Source: Bog-473 sp963791455
Lineage (GTDB): Bacteria; Actinomycetota; Acidimicrobiia; Acidimicrobiales; RAAP-2
Assembly (NCBI GenBank): GCA_963791455.1
Contig: CAWBSM010000004.1
Location: 897,586 to 961,585, forward strand
DNA length: 64,000 nt
Direction of reading: 5' to 3'
A program made the position numbers and the translations under genes. Numbering within the stretch: the first letter of the stretch is position 1; every line of letters starts with the position of its first letter. The notes beneath the pieces are model-generated. The model ran no database searches, was not told the origin of the DNA, and saw only the letters and a program-made list of their open reading frames with translations. Shown piece by piece: positions 25,170 to 34,736 of this stretch.

Positions 25170-25398
25170 ATCGGACATAGCGCTCAGTGATCTTGGGGAT
25201 CCACTTTAGGCCTCTGAAACTGGGCCTTTGGTGGGAGGTGAAGGGACTCGAACCCTCGGCCTCTACATTGCGAATGTCTGGTTCTCGGCGTTATGACCAG
25301 GTCCTTTCCGAGGACCTACCTGGTAGCGGCGTTTCGATCCCCTCAGGTTCCCACACGAGCCCTCCCCTTCCCTCTCGATAAGGTCACGTAAGGTCACG
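25170..25398. repeat. Repeat copy R4 (att-like module, left arm missing)
   Basis: Here the lead ATAGCGCTCAGTGATCTTGGGG joins directly to the GGGGATCCAC block (shown in pieces), so the left tandem 10-mer has been lost. A tRNA 3'-half, the CCAGGTCC/GGACCTACCTGG dyad, TTCGATCCCCTC and the right tandem 10-mer (25376-25398) follow. Confidence 0.82.
25229..25274 (-). other. tRNA-Ala(CGC) 3'-half fragment in R4
   Basis: Reads on the - strand as TTCGCAA TGTAG AGGCC GAGGG TTCGAGT CCCTT CACCTCC with one extra C before ACCA. The 5' flank AGACA does not pair properly with the TGTAG stem but forms ACATT CGC AATGT with it. No 5' half is present. Confidence 0.75.
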
Positions 25399-25432
25399 CC
25401 AGAACGGAGCCGGAGGGTGGCTACGGAGCTGT

Positions 25433-25570
25433 GCCCACGTCCGATCGGCAGGTTCTCGCAACGCGGACCGAGTGGCGCATGTTCCCGTTCGGCGACGATC
25501 ACGTTCCTCGGCCAGCGAGCCGACATCAACGGCCCCCTGAGACGGCGGTGCTTCTTGCCGGCCGAGACGA
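25433..25570. repeat. Repeat-associated block B2
   Basis: Contains CCGATCGGCAGGTTCTCGC, CGACGATCACGTTCCTCGG and GACATCAACGGCCCC, matching blocks at 13.05, 38.06 and 43.98 kb. In the + direction it opens with GTG and reads ATELCPRPIGRFS. The sequence then runs to the sulfatase gene end without other features. Confidence 0.65.
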
Positions 25571-25797
25571 CACCGAGTGTCAATGTCCTGTCCGCAGTCA
25601 GAGAGGACGACCTGTCGGTACGCGCATCAGGTCACCCGCCGGGTCGTTCCTGATCTTGGGGTCGACGTCGGTTGCCTTCCACCTTCGGGTTTCGGTGCCC
25701 GAAGATGAAGAGGAGAAGACAGCCAGGTCCAGGTGGCACGCCGTCGAAGAATCAGGCGGGCGGAGGCAACTGGTCCTGGGCGAGCCGAAAGCGCTCC

Positions 25798-28104
25798 TCA
25801 AGAGGTGTAGCGGACATTGACGTGATGGATTGGGCCGTTGAACGGAAAGGGTGCACGGTCGTAGTAGTCGAGCGAGACCCGGCCGCCGAGGCAGCGCCCA
25901 ATGTCGAGACAGTCATTGGCGGTGAAGATAAGCGGCGCGCTGATCGGGACCCGATCCTGGGCGTACAGCTCGCCGTTCACACTCAGGCTGACATCGAGCG
26001 GGCCGCCGGGGCGCGGCTCGGGGAAGGCCGTCTCGATCCGGATCTGCGACCGGCCGGCCGGCAGTTGCTTCGTGGAGCGGATCTTCGTGCGCATGATGAT
26101 GAAGAGGTTGTACTCGTAGCAGAGGATTCCCTCGTCGAGATAACACGTGAGCCCACCCCCCGCGCCGCCCAAGGCGTACAGCACGCCGTTGCCGTTCTCC
26201 GGCATCTCGGCGTCGATGGTCACGACGTTGGCGCGGTTGCCCAGTGCCGGCGCACAGAACTCCGGCATGCGGGTGACGTCCCCGGTGAAATTCCACTCGC
26301 GGTACGGAGTCGAGATCCGTAGTTCGGGATGGAAGACGGGGATCCACAGTCCCCCACCTATCGGAAACACGCTGTTACGTGCCGCCTCGATGGCGAACTG
26401 CTCTTTGAGCTGGGCGAGCTTCTCGGGATGGGTGGCTGCGAGGTCGTTGGCTTGGCTCCAGTCGGAGGAGAGGTCATAGAGCTCCCACTCGTCCTGATCC
26501 GGCGTCCATTCATGGATCCCAGGGGGCAATCCCGGCACCCAGGGCACCCGGGGCCCGAAAGCGGAGGCGAGCCACTCGTCGTGGTAGATGCCCCGGCTGC
26601 CCATGATCTCGAAGTACTGCGTCCGCAGGCGTCCCTGGGTGGCGGCGTCGTCGAAGGCGTACATGAAGCTCACCCCGTCGATGGGATCTTGTTGGACGCC
26701 GTTGACCACGCGAGGCGGCGTGATACCGACGACGTCGTAGATCGTCGGCACGACGTCGTTGCAGTGATGAAACTGCGGACGCGGGGTCGCATCGGGACGG
26801 ATTTTCGCCGGCCGGCGGATGGCCATCGGGTTGCGGGTGCCGCCAAAATGCGAGGCCACCAGCTTCACGCCTTTGTACGGCGTGCTCCCAGCCCAGGCCC
26901 ACCCCGCGTGGTATTGATTGTCCACTTTGGGGGTACCAAGCACGTCGAGGCCGCCGAGTTCGTCCAGCGCCTTGAGGTGCATGTCGAGGGTCGTCGGGAT
27001 GCCGTTCTGGGCGAGCAGCTCGCTGATCGTGCCGTTCTGGCCTTCGCCCGACGAGCCGTTGTCGCCCCAGATGTAGAACACCAGCGTGTTCTCCCCACAA
27101 CCCAGCGCATCGACTTCGTCGACGATCCGCCCGACCTGAGCGTCGACATGCTCGGCAAACCCAGCTGCCACCTCCATGCTCCGGCGGTGGAACGCTCGTT
27201 GGTCTTCGGGAACGTCGTCCCAGGCCTGCATGAGCGGGTGCCGCGGCGTCAGTTGGGCGTCAGGTGGAATCCAGCCGAGTTCCTTTTGGCGCTCGAAGAC
27301 GCGCTCGCGGTAGGCGTCCCAGCCGTCGTCGAAGGCACCCGCATAACGGTCGGACCACTCCTTCCAGATGTGGTGCGGGGCGTGGAGGCACCCGCTGGCC
27401 CAGTACATGAAGAAGGGCTTGTCCGGCTCGAAGGCCTGGTGCCGGTGCAGCCAGGCGATGGCGTCGTCGGCCAGATCCTCGCTGAGGTGATAGCCCTCCT
27501 CGGGCGTGCGCGGCGGGAGCACCCCTGTGGTGTTGCGCACCAGGTTGGGCTCGTACTGCGACGCCTCCCCGGCCAAGAAGCCGTAGAAGTACTCGAATCC
27601 GATCTCCGACGGCCAGTTGTGAAATGGCCCGGCCGTCGTGGTTTCAATCGCAGGTGTGTTGTGCCACTTGCCAAAGGCTGCCGTGGCATAGCCATAGTGC
27701 TTGAGCACCTCGGCAGCGAGGGCGCTGCTCTTCGGAATCTCACCGGCGTAGCCATCCCAGTCGTTGGCCAACTCGGCGATCTGCCCATTGCCGATGCGAT
27801 GATGGTTTCGACCAGTGAGCAAGGACGCTCGGGTCGGGGAGCACATCGCGGTGGTGTGGAAGCGGTTGAAGCCGATGCCCTCGCGATGGATGCGGCTGAG
27901 GGTGTCAGTCCTGACCTCGCCCCCGAAGGTGTCGGGCAGTCCAGGTCCGGCGTCATCGATCAAGACGAGCAGGATGTTCGGTGCGTCCTCGGACAGGCGA
28001 CGAGGAGTGACCCGCTGGCCGTAGGTCGACTCCTGCATCGTCCGGCCGGCGATGCTGGCCGAAGGGGTCGGAGGAAACGGCAATATGTCTTGTTGTATCA
28101 CCAC
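25798..28104 (-). CDS. Arylsulfatase (formylglycine-dependent)
   Basis: 768 residues. The sulfatase signature is CSPTRASLLTGR with Cys88, to be converted to formylglycine; metal ligands are expected at D50-D51 (LLVLIDD) and in YIWGDNGSSGEG. The extra C-terminal domain (about 600-768) ends with MPENGNGVLYALGGAGGGL and NCLDIGRCLGGRVSLDYYD. It hydrolyses sulfate esters, probably of an organic compound imported by the cell since no signal peptide is evident. It is the last gene of an operon with a Rieske oxygenase and an amidohydrolase. Three remnants of related genes lie elsewhere in the window. Confidence 0.93.
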   Translation of the reverse strand: MVIQQDILPFPPTPSASIAGRTMQESTYGQRVTPRRLSEDAPNILLVLIDDAGPGLPDTFGGEVRTDTLSRIHREGIGFNRFHTTAMCSPTRASLLTGRNHHRIGNGQIAELANDWDGYAGEIPKSSALAAEVLKHYGYATAAFGKWHNTPAIETTTAGPFHNWPSEIGFEYFYGFLAGEASQYEPNLVRNTTGVLPPRTPEEGYHLSEDLADDAIAWLHRHQAFEPDKPFFMYWASGCLHAPHHIWKEWSDRYAGAFDDGWDAYRERVFERQKELGWIPPDAQLTPRHPLMQAWDDVPEDQRAFHRRSMEVAAGFAEHVDAQVGRIVDEVDALGCGENTLVFYIWGDNGSSGEGQNGTISELLAQNGIPTTLDMHLKALDELGGLDVLGTPKVDNQYHAGWAWAGSTPYKGVKLVASHFGGTRNPMAIRRPAKIRPDATPRPQFHHCNDVVPTIYDVVGITPPRVVNGVQQDPIDGVSFMYAFDDAATQGRLRTQYFEIMGSRGIYHDEWLASAFGPRVPWVPGLPPGIHEWTPDQDEWELYDLSSDWSQANDLAATHPEKLAQLKEQFAIEAARNSVFPIGGGLWIPVFHPELRISTPYREWNFTGDVTRMPEFCAPALGNRANVVTIDAEMPENGNGVLYALGGAGGGLTCYLDEGILCYEYNLFIIMRTKIRSTKQLPAGRSQIRIETAFPEPRPGGPLDVSLSVNGELYAQDRVPISAPLIFTANDCLDIGRCLGGRVSLDYYDRAPFPFNGPIHHVNVRYTS

Positions 28105-28213
28105 GCTGTCCTTTCCTTATGGCCCGGGCGATGGTGGGCAAGTCGTCATCGGTGGTGGCATGCATCGCTCCAATCGCCTTGTCGACACATGCTCACTCAC
28201 ACTGGATTGTCGG

Positions 28214-29383
28214 TCAATCGTTCCGTTGAGCAGAAACCGCGGCATCCCAGGTCTTGTGCCAGTGGCCGATGAGGGGCTCGCCAACCCCGCCGACCAGTGA
28301 TCGGGCACCGCTCCCGTAACCGCGTTGGCAGGCTTCGGTGGCCGCGTAGTCCTCTTGATCGAGAATGCTCAGATTAACGCCCATGACCTCTTCGCAGGCG
28401 GCGCGCCCCTTGTCGTCCATCTCACCGGGGCGTCCTTCTACGAGGTGCACGACGCTCTTGCCCGGGTGGGTGCCCGGAGAGACCCGGTGCATGGAACCGC
28501 CTTCCATATGGTCGACCAAGACGGTGGCTGGGTAGATACAGGTGACCATGATCGTGTCGATTCGTTCGGGCCAGTTCGCCTCGGGCACGTCGGCGAGTTT
28601 CTCGATGCCCTTGAACGGCACGCACATCCGACTGTGTGGTCCGAACGTGTCGACTGCGCAGTTGTCGGAGAGGAACGGGAGCAGGCTGTCGCGGTGGAGC
28701 GAGGGGACGTGATACGCCTCGTTGTTGAGGTCGATCATCAGCTTCCAATTGGCAGACTTTCGGAGCACCCGCTCGGAGCCGCTCCGGTAACGACCATAAC
28801 CAAGCCACGCGTACTCGTCTTCCAGAGGATCGAGAAATCCTTCCACGTCGACGTCAGGTCGGAGACCCACCACGACCAACCCGGCCTGGACCGCTACGGG
28901 AAGTCGAAGCAGCCCGCGCTCCTCGGTGTCGAATGCTGGAAAGCGGTCGCGGTTGGGCAAGCCGACCAGATTGCCCCCCAGGTCGTAGTTCCATCCGTGA
29001 TACGGGCAGGTGAGGCGGCGGCGATTGTCGAGGCCGTCGCACAGCGTCATGCCACGATGCGAGCAGGCGTTGAGGAACGCGTAGAGCTTCCCATCTTGGT
29101 GGCGGGTGACAACCACCGGCACTCCGGCGACCTCCCGGGCGACGATGTCCCCGGGCTCTGAGACGTCGCCCGCCCACGCGATCACTTGCGGCGTTCGCCG
29201 AAAGAGCACTTCCCGCTCGAGCTCGAAGCGGGCAGCATCGGTGAAGACCGATCCGTCACCGATATACGTCGATCTCCCGAGGTCGGTCGTGTCGGCCAGG
29301 ATGTTGGCGATCATGCGGCGCCCGATATCGATCATCTGCTTGGAGGCCGAGCGCGGTGTGTCTGCGTGTGTCGAACCGGTCAT
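28214..29383 (-). CDS. Rieske non-haem iron oxygenase, alpha subunit
   Basis: 389 residues. The Rieske [2Fe-2S] ligands are C107-H109 (ACSHRGMTL) and C126-H129 (LTCPYHGWNYDL). The catalytic domain has the mononuclear iron site in NNEAYHVPSLHRDS. Such proteins hydroxylate or demethylate aromatic and related compounds with electrons from a reductase, which is not encoded here. The start overlaps the amidohydrolase stop (ATGA). Confidence 0.93.
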   Translation of the reverse strand: MTGSTHADTPRSASKQMIDIGRRMIANILADTTDLGRSTYIGDGSVFTDAARFELEREVLFRRTPQVIAWAGDVSEPGDIVAREVAGVPVVVTRHQDGKLYAFLNACSHRGMTLCDGLDNRRRLTCPYHGWNYDLGGNLVGLPNRDRFPAFDTEERGLLRLPVAVQAGLVVVGLRPDVDVEGFLDPLEDEYAWLGYGRYRSGSERVLRKSANWKLMIDLNNEAYHVPSLHRDSLLPFLSDNCAVDTFGPHSRMCVPFKGIEKLADVPEANWPERIDTIMVTCIYPATVLVDHMEGGSMHRVSPGTHPGKSVVHLVEGRPGEMDDKGRAACEEVMGVNLSILDQEDYAATEACQRGYGSGARSLVGGVGEPLIGHWHKTWDAAVSAQRND

Positions 29384-31104
29384 CGTTGGCCCCTGACCAA
29401 GCGCCCGGGGCGGGCACCGGTGTCCACGCCGTCGACGAAGGTGACGACGCCGGATTTGATGGTCGCGGCGTAGCCTTTCGCTCGCTGCACGAGCCGTGAC
29501 CCACCGGCGGGCAGGTCACGCACCACCACCGGCGGTTCGAGCTGGAGCTCTTTGTAGTCGATGACGTTGACGTCAGCGAGCATCCCGGGCTCGAGGGTGC
29601 CGCGGTCGTGGAGGCCATAGAGCCTGGCTGTCTCACGTGTCTGCTTGCGGACCGCCAACTCCAGCGGGATGCGCTGGCCCCGTTGGCGATCCCGGGTCCA
29701 GTGGGTGAGCATGAAGGTGGGAATGGATGCGTCACAGATGACGCCGCAATGGGCGCCGCCGTCGCCGAGGCCGTTGGCTGAACGGGGATGCAAGAGCATC
29801 TCTCGCGCCGGTTCGAGGCTCCCGTCGGCATAGTTGAGGATCGGCAGGTACAACAGCCCGGTTCCGTCGCCGGACAAAAGCGCGTCGTACGCGACCTCGA
29901 GGGGGGTGCGTCCGGACGCCGCGGCCAGCGCCGAGAGGGAGTGCTCCGGGCCGGGCTCGTACTGGGGTGGATCCCCGAGGACAAACGTGCGGTCGCAGGC
30001 TGCGGCGATCCGGATTGCCGATTCCTCGTCGGGCTGCCACTCGAGGATGGAGCGACGTACCTCCGCGGCGCGGAGCGCACTGATGAGCGCATCGGGCGTC
30101 AGCGTTTGCGCCTTGAGCTCTTGGTAGGCCGGAACGAGGTCGAAGATGCAGTAGGTGGTGAAGTGCCCCGACAACAGGCCGGTGGCTCGCCCCGCGACCT
30201 GCGGCCACAGGTCGGCACCTTCGGCCGCCGCCGCTGTCGTCATGTCCATCAGCTCCCGCCACAGGTCGGGGTCGGCATCAACTTGGACGAGCGCGAAGGT
30301 AACGGGTCGCTTGACCTTGGCGGACAGTCGACGCATCCAATCCACCTCCTTTGCCGGGCTGAGGACGTCCTCTCCGGCGACGCCGGCCGGGGCGAGCTCG
30401 AACACTCCTGCTCCCACCTCGCCGAGTGCGCCGCCGATGCCGAAAAGCTCGTCCTCCGCCGCGAAGGTGCCCGGGACCGGTTCACCGTCGATCGCTCGGT
30501 GGGCGATCGTCCGCGAGGTCGAGAACCCGAGCGCCCCCGCGGCGATGGCGTCGCGGACGATCTCTCGCATGGCATCGATGTCTGCAAGGGTGGCCGGCTC
30601 GTTCCTGGCCCCCCGATCACCCATGACGTATGTCCGGACGGCCCCATGGGCGATCTGGGCACCGACGTCCATGGTCCACTTGCGTCGGCCGAGGGCGTCG
30701 AGGTACTCGGGGAACGACTCCCACTCCCAAGCGATCCCCTCGGCGAGGGCGGTACCGGGAATGTCCTCCACACCTTCCATGAGCCCGATGAGCCATTCCC
30801 GTCGTGCGGGGAGGACCGGCGCGAAGCCGACGCCGCAATTGCCCATGACCACGGTGGTCACGCCGTGTAGCGCCGAAGGTGCGAGGAGATCGTCCCAGGT
30901 GGCCTGGCCGTCGTAGTGCGTGTGGATGTCGACCCATCCCGGCGTCACCAAGAGCCCGGTGGCGTCGAAGACCGGGCTCCCGGCGTCCGGGAGATCGGGC
31001 CCGATGGCAACAATGCGATCGCCCTCGATCGCGACGTCAGCTTGCACTGGCGGCGCCCCTGTTCCGTCGACGATCGTCCCGTTTCGGATCAACAGATCGG
31101 ACAC
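29380..31104 (-). CDS. Amidohydrolase family, D-aminoacylase-like
   Basis: 574 residues from the GTG at 31104, preceded by AAGGAG; earlier in-frame ATGs lie in the promoter. The fold begins SDLLIRNGTIVDGTGAPPVQ, with metal ligands in GWVDIHTHYDGQ and GNCGVGFAP, and ends ADVNVIDYKELQL. Members of this group hydrolyse N-acyl-D-amino acids or related amides or rings; the exact substrate is not readable. First gene of the operon with the Rieske oxygenase and sulfatase, divergent from a TetR gene. Confidence 0.88.
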   Translation of the reverse strand: MSDLLIRNGTIVDGTGAPPVQADVAIEGDRIVAIGPDLPDAGSPVFDATGLLVTPGWVDIHTHYDGQATWDDLLAPSALHGVTTVVMGNCGVGFAPVLPARREWLIGLMEGVEDIPGTALAEGIAWEWESFPEYLDALGRRKWTMDVGAQIAHGAVRTYVMGDRGARNEPATLADIDAMREIVRDAIAAGALGFSTSRTIAHRAIDGEPVPGTFAAEDELFGIGGALGEVGAGVFELAPAGVAGEDVLSPAKEVDWMRRLSAKVKRPVTFALVQVDADPDLWRELMDMTTAAAAEGADLWPQVAGRATGLLSGHFTTYCIFDLVPAYQELKAQTLTPDALISALRAAEVRRSILEWQPDEESAIRIAAACDRTFVLGDPPQYEPGPEHSLSALAAASGRTPLEVAYDALLSGDGTGLLYLPILNYADGSLEPAREMLLHPRSANGLGDGGAHCGVICDASIPTFMLTHWTRDRQRGQRIPLELAVRKQTRETARLYGLHDRGTLEPGMLADVNVIDYKELQLEPPVVVRDLPAGGSRLVQRAKGYAATIKSGVVTFVDGVDTGARPGRLVRGQR

Positions 31105-31178
31105 ACACTGCTCCTTGGTCTCCCCTAGGTGGCCAGGACGGATCTGCTGGGATCCGTGCTGTCGTCCACCCACTCCTA

Positions 31179-31199
31179 AGACAGTTTCACTTTTTGTCT
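31179..31199. promoter_or_regulatory. Candidate TetR operator
   Basis: AGACA and TGTCT form an inverted repeat separated by 11 bases, in the gap between the divergent amidohydrolase and TetR genes. The arms are short, so the assignment rests mainly on position. Confidence 0.45.
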
Positions 31200-31222
31200 C
31201 ACCAAAAGGTAACATCTCCCCC

Positions 31223-31945
31223 GTGGCACTGACAACACCAGGGTTCGACCTACGCGAGCGCCTCGTGGCGGCCACGGCGGCGGTGATCGACGAAGAGGGA
31301 CCGTTAGCCGTCCGGGTGGACAAGATCGCCCGCCGCGCTGGGTGCTCACGAGCCACCGTGTACCGCTATGTCGCCGACAAGGATGAGCTCGTACGCGAGG
31401 TGCTCGTCTCGCGCTCGGCCGAGATCGCCATTCGGTTAGAAGCCGACATCGACGAAAATGGCGACCCGGCCGACTGGATCGTCAACGGGCTCCTCGCTCA
31501 CGCCGAAGCAATACGCGCCGAACCGTGGTTCCAGGCCCTCGATCGGCAAGGGTCGACGGCCGCCATCGCCCGAGTAGGTGGCGGACCGCAAGCTGTGGCC
31601 GGCCTGGCGGCCCCGATCGTCGCCCGATTCTTGAACCGGATCGCCGAGCGCGGCGCGCTTCGCCCCGACATCAGCATTACCGAGGCAACTGAATGGCTCG
31701 TTGACGTCCACGTCACCTTGCTCAGTCCGCTCTTTGCCGACCGCTCTCCCGAGCAGCGCGCTCGGGCGCTGCACGCATTCGTGGCTTATCCATTACTCGC
31801 TCACCCCCCCACTCCCTCGTCGGTCAGCACCAGGCCGCAGGCCACTCGTCAACCGCAGGAATGTGGATCTACGGGCACCGACGGACGACCACGGCGCGAT
31901 GTGACCAGGTCATCGAAAACCCCGTCGACGAACACGTCGACCTAG
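31223..31945 (+). CDS. TetR family transcriptional regulator
   Basis: 240 residues from the GTG at 31223. The helix-turn-helix reads LVAATAAVIDEEGPLAVRVD then KIARRAGCSRATVYRYVADK. The C-terminal domain is helical, but the last 45 residues (after AYPLLAHPP) are Ser/Thr/Pro/Arg-rich and unlike the family, so the end may have been extended by a frameshift. It is divergent from, and probably represses, the amidohydrolase-Rieske-sulfatase operon. Confidence 0.85.
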   Translation: MALTTPGFDLRERLVAATAAVIDEEGPLAVRVDKIARRAGCSRATVYRYVADKDELVREVLVSRSAEIAIRLEADIDENGDPADWIVNGLLAHAEAIRAEPWFQALDRQGSTAAIARVGGGPQAVAGLAAPIVARFLNRIAERGALRPDISITEATEWLVDVHVTLLSPLFADRSPEQRARALHAFVAYPLLAHPPTPSSVSTRPQATRQPQECGSTGTDGRPRRDVTRSSKTPSTNTST

Positions 31946-32010
31946 TGATCGGCCAAGAAGGCCTCAACGCTCCCATTGGAGTGCTAACCGGCTTCTGAGA
32001 AACTGATCCA

Positions 32011-32607
32011 GTGACCGAGATTGCTGACCGAGCTCGTCATGTTCGGCTCCTCAAGAGGGGCCGCAAGCTGGAGGCCACAACGCTCTGCTGGAACATCGTC
32101 GGCGTGGTCGTACTGGCGTTTGCCGCGGTCCAGGCCCGTTCCGTTGCCCTCGCGGGATTCGGTCTGGACAGCCTGATCGAGATTGGGGCTTCCACCGTCG
32201 TTCTGTGGGAACTGGCGGACGTCAACCAAGAACGTCAGCGCCGTGCGATGCGTCTGATCGGCTCCGCATTTGTCGGTCTGGCCGTCTATCTCGGCATCCA
32301 AAGCTCGTTCGTGCTCATCATCGGGTTCCATCCGCACCACAGTCCACTCGGCATCATCTGGACCGGCGTCACAGCTGCCGTCATGTTCGCTCTGGCCTTC
32401 GCCAAGGCGAGGACGGGCGCAGCGCTGGACAACCCAGTGCTCCAAGCCGAGGGGCGGATCACCATGATCGACGGGATCCTCGCTGCGGTGGTGCTGGTTG
32501 GTCTGGTACTCAATGCCGTGGCCGGGTGGTGGTGGGCCGACCCGTTGGCCGGATACGTGCTGCTCTACTACGCCGTGCGCGAGGCCCGCGAGTCATTGAG
32601 CCATTGA
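32011..32607 (+). CDS. Cation-efflux-like membrane protein
   Basis: 198 residues with five or six membrane segments. AGFGLDSLIEIGASTVVLWE (about 45-64) and WWWADPLAGYVLLYYAVREA (near the end) resemble the metal-binding helices of cation diffusion facilitators, with D and E where CDF proteins bind zinc. It lacks the cytoplasmic domain of typical CDF transporters. It probably moves a divalent metal. The start is GTG. On the opposite strand follow a Cys-rich peptide and a MerR-like fragment, which fits a metal-resistance locus. Confidence 0.8.
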   Translation: MTEIADRARHVRLLKRGRKLEATTLCWNIVGVVVLAFAAVQARSVALAGFGLDSLIEIGASTVVLWELADVNQERQRRAMRLIGSAFVGLAVYLGIQSSFVLIIGFHPHHSPLGIIWTGVTAAVMFALAFAKARTGAALDNPVLQAEGRITMIDGILAAVVLVGLVLNAVAGWWWADPLAGYVLLYYAVREARESLSH

Positions 32608-32687
32608 CCAGTCGGTTCACTCGGAGTACGCGAGCCCCTGATTAAGCGACGAGGGCCGCCCGGGCGGTGTCCCCGTCACTTTGACGT

Positions 32688-32756
32688 CTATCGACCTCCG
32701 CAGCAACAGCAGGGACTGCAGCCACAGGTGCAGCCACAGTGCGGGCAAGCTGTCAT
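32688..32756 (-). CDS. Cysteine-rich microprotein, metallothionein-like (22 residues)
   Basis: The ORF has a near-perfect ribosome-binding site, AAAGGAGGTG, 4-5 bases before ATG. It encodes MTACPHCGC, then TCGCSPCCCC, then GGR: 9 Cys and 1 His in 22 residues, with CxxC and CxC spacing and four consecutive Cys, the composition of metal-thiolate peptides. It is far shorter than known bacterial metallothioneins such as MymT (about 53 residues) or SmtA (56). It lies 33 bases after a MerR-like ORF and opposite a cation-efflux gene. The function is inferred from composition and context. Confidence 0.7.
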   Translation of the reverse strand: MTACPHCGCTCGCSPCCCCGGR

Positions 32757-32788
32757 GTTCCACCTCCTTTCCCTCCGTTGATCGCACA

Positions 32789-32944
32789 TCACCAGTCTTC
32801 GGCGGTGGCGTCCATGCACTCTTTGTTGCGGCTCTTGAGGACGAGCAGTTGTTCTCGCACGGCTTCGAGTAATTCGATCTCGACTCGGATCTCGGCCAAT
32901 CGTCGTTCCACGAGCACTTCGGTGTGCCCGCACGGACAGTTCAC
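32789..32944 (-). CDS. 51-residue ORF resembling a MerR C-terminus
   Basis: It encodes MNCPCGHTEVLVERRLAEI, then EIELLEAVREQLLVLK, then NKECMDA. This looks like the C-terminal dimerisation helix and metal-binding Cys region of MerR-type metal sensors, without the DNA-binding domain. The GTG at 32944 falls where a DUF2252 fragment begins on the other strand, so it may be a truncated regulator rather than a designed small protein. It shares an operon-like layout with the Cys-rich microprotein. Confidence 0.5.
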   Translation of the reverse strand: MNCPCGHTEVLVERRLAEIRVEIELLEAVREQLLVLKSRNKECMDATAEDW

Positions 32945-33115
32945 CTTCTACGCCTGCCTCTGCGGCTGGACCCTGGCTCGGGCTCACGCGCGGTCGGGCG
33001 ACGCGGTTGCCCTCGCCGCCTACCTGGGCAAGAGTGACAAGTTTGACACGGCAATCACGACTTCTCGGCCCGCTACGCGGATCAGAACGAGCGGGACTAT
33101 GAGGACTTCACTAAG

Positions 33116-34736
33116 CCTCGATCCACCGATTGACCTTGGATGAGTTTGCGCAGATCGGCGCCGTCTGAACGTCGAGGCCATGCTCGCAGTCGAAAGGAGA
33201 TCGGCTGTGGTGGGGGCGTGAGGGGTTAGAGGTGCTTGTCGTTCGCATGGGAATATCAGCGCCTTCGTCGATGTCGTCTGCGGTGCGCCGCCCGCCGGGG
33301 CTGCCCCTAGACCGGAACGGGCCGCAGCTCTCTGAGCAGGGACAGGCAACGGGTAAATCCGTGAGCCCAGGGCCAGCGTTGTGGTGCTCGCAGAGTTGGA
33401 ACACCCGAACGGTTGATGAGGCGGCCTGGGACGCTGAGGAACCGGGTGCGCACGGTGGCAGCAACGGTGAGCTCGTCGGTCGGGGTGAGCTGACCAAGCA
33501 CGGCGGTCCAACGGATGAGGTCGTGGCCAGTGCCGCGCAGAGCAGCCACGCCGCGTTCGCCTGGAAGTTCCCCGATGGGATGTGGTTGAGTCCCGACCCT
33601 TCTTTGAGATCACGGATAACAAGTTCGACGACGGCATGGCGGCGGTGGAACGCATCAACGTTGAGCGCGTTGGCGTCGAGATCGGTGAGGAAGGCGAAGT
33701 GACGCCCGCCAGTCGGGCCACAAGGTGGCCTGGGGACCGGTGAGCCTGGTGCGGCGCACGATGAGCCGCTGACCCCGGTAGTCGCATTCGGCCACCTGGG
33801 CCTCGCCGCCCGGCGTGTAGGGCACTGGTCTCCAGGCGTCCTCGTCGATGAGCGAAATGGCCTCGACCACCTGCTTTTGCATCCGTATTCCCATGGTGAA
33901 GCGGACGTCGAGACGGCGCAGCGTGGCGGTGGTGTCGTTGGACCAAAACCCCGAGTCAAAGCGCATGACGAGCTCGCCGGTTGCGCCGGCGCGGCGGACT
34001 CGGGCCACGAGCTCGGCAATCAAGCGTCTCGCGCCGCGCCGAGCCGGCCGGCCCCCGCCGCAGTCGGGCCTGGACACCTCACCCGTGTCGGCCCGGGTGG
34101 CGACGATGGGGTGATAGCCGAGCACCCGGGTGTAGCCATAGCCCGCCCCTTCCTTGGCCTTGCCGGTCACCTCACAGATGGTTGAGTCGATGTCGATCAC
34201 GAGGCGCGCCGCACCGGGACCCACCCCGAGCGACCAGGCTCGACACGAATGGCCTCGCCGAGAACCGAGTCGAGCTGGCGGACGTGTCCGAAGGTGAACG
34301 AGCGCAAGAAGGTTCCGAGCGTCGAGGGGGCCATCACCTTGTGCGGGAGCACCGCCTGAGTCGATCCAGCCCGCAGCACGTTGGCGTGGTCGATGTAAAA
34401 GCCGCCAGCGACGAGCGCGTGCACCAAGGTCAAGACCTTGCGGCCCGGATGTGCGTCCCCGACCCGACCGCGCAGGCGCAACGTGTGGTTGATCAAGGAC
34501 TCGAGCGAGAGGCAAGACACGAGCGTGGCCACCAGCAACAGGCCCGCATTGGCCACCAGATTGGGCTCATCGAATGACACTTCAATCCGGTCGATTCCGC
34601 GCGATACTGACCTCACAGAAAGTGCCTCCTTGGTGCTGGGGAACTGCGACGTCGAACACCGCAATTCTTCCAGCGCTGGAGCCACTTTCCGCGGATGCGC
34701 GGCCTACGTTCCGCTCAGTTCATCGGTGGATCGAGG
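33116..34736 (-). mobile_element. IS1380-family-like insertion sequence
   Basis: About 1,620 bases. The ends are inverted repeats beginning CCTCGATCCACCGAT at 33116 and, reversed, at 34736. A 5-base target duplication CTAAG lies at 33111-33115 and 34737-34741. The transposase frame is broken, so this copy is probably immobile on its own. It lies inside the DUF2252 remnant. Confidence 0.88.
33307..34685 (-). pseudogene. IS1380-like transposase, several frameshifts
   Basis: Read across frames: SFDEPNLVANAGLLLVATL, LTLVHALVAGGFYIDHANVL, LVIDIDSTICEVTGKAKEGA with the first catalytic Asp, ELVMRFDSGFWSNDTTATL with the second, and VDAFHRRHAVVELVIRDLKE with the Glu. The order and motifs match IS1380 (IS4-like DDE) transposases of about 450 residues. 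At least three frame changes are needed, so no functional protein is made unless these are sequencing errors. Confidence 0.85.

Noticed and set aside
25263..25583. Open frames ending VTLRDLIEREGEGS on the - strand at 25.3, 38.0 and 43.9 kb
   Set aside because: VTLRDLI is simply the tandem 10-mer arm translated. The frames run through repeat DNA and have no ribosome sites.
26329..28272. 647-codon + strand frame opposite the sulfatase
   Set aside because: An antisense shadow of a GC-rich gene. The - strand has all sulfatase motifs.
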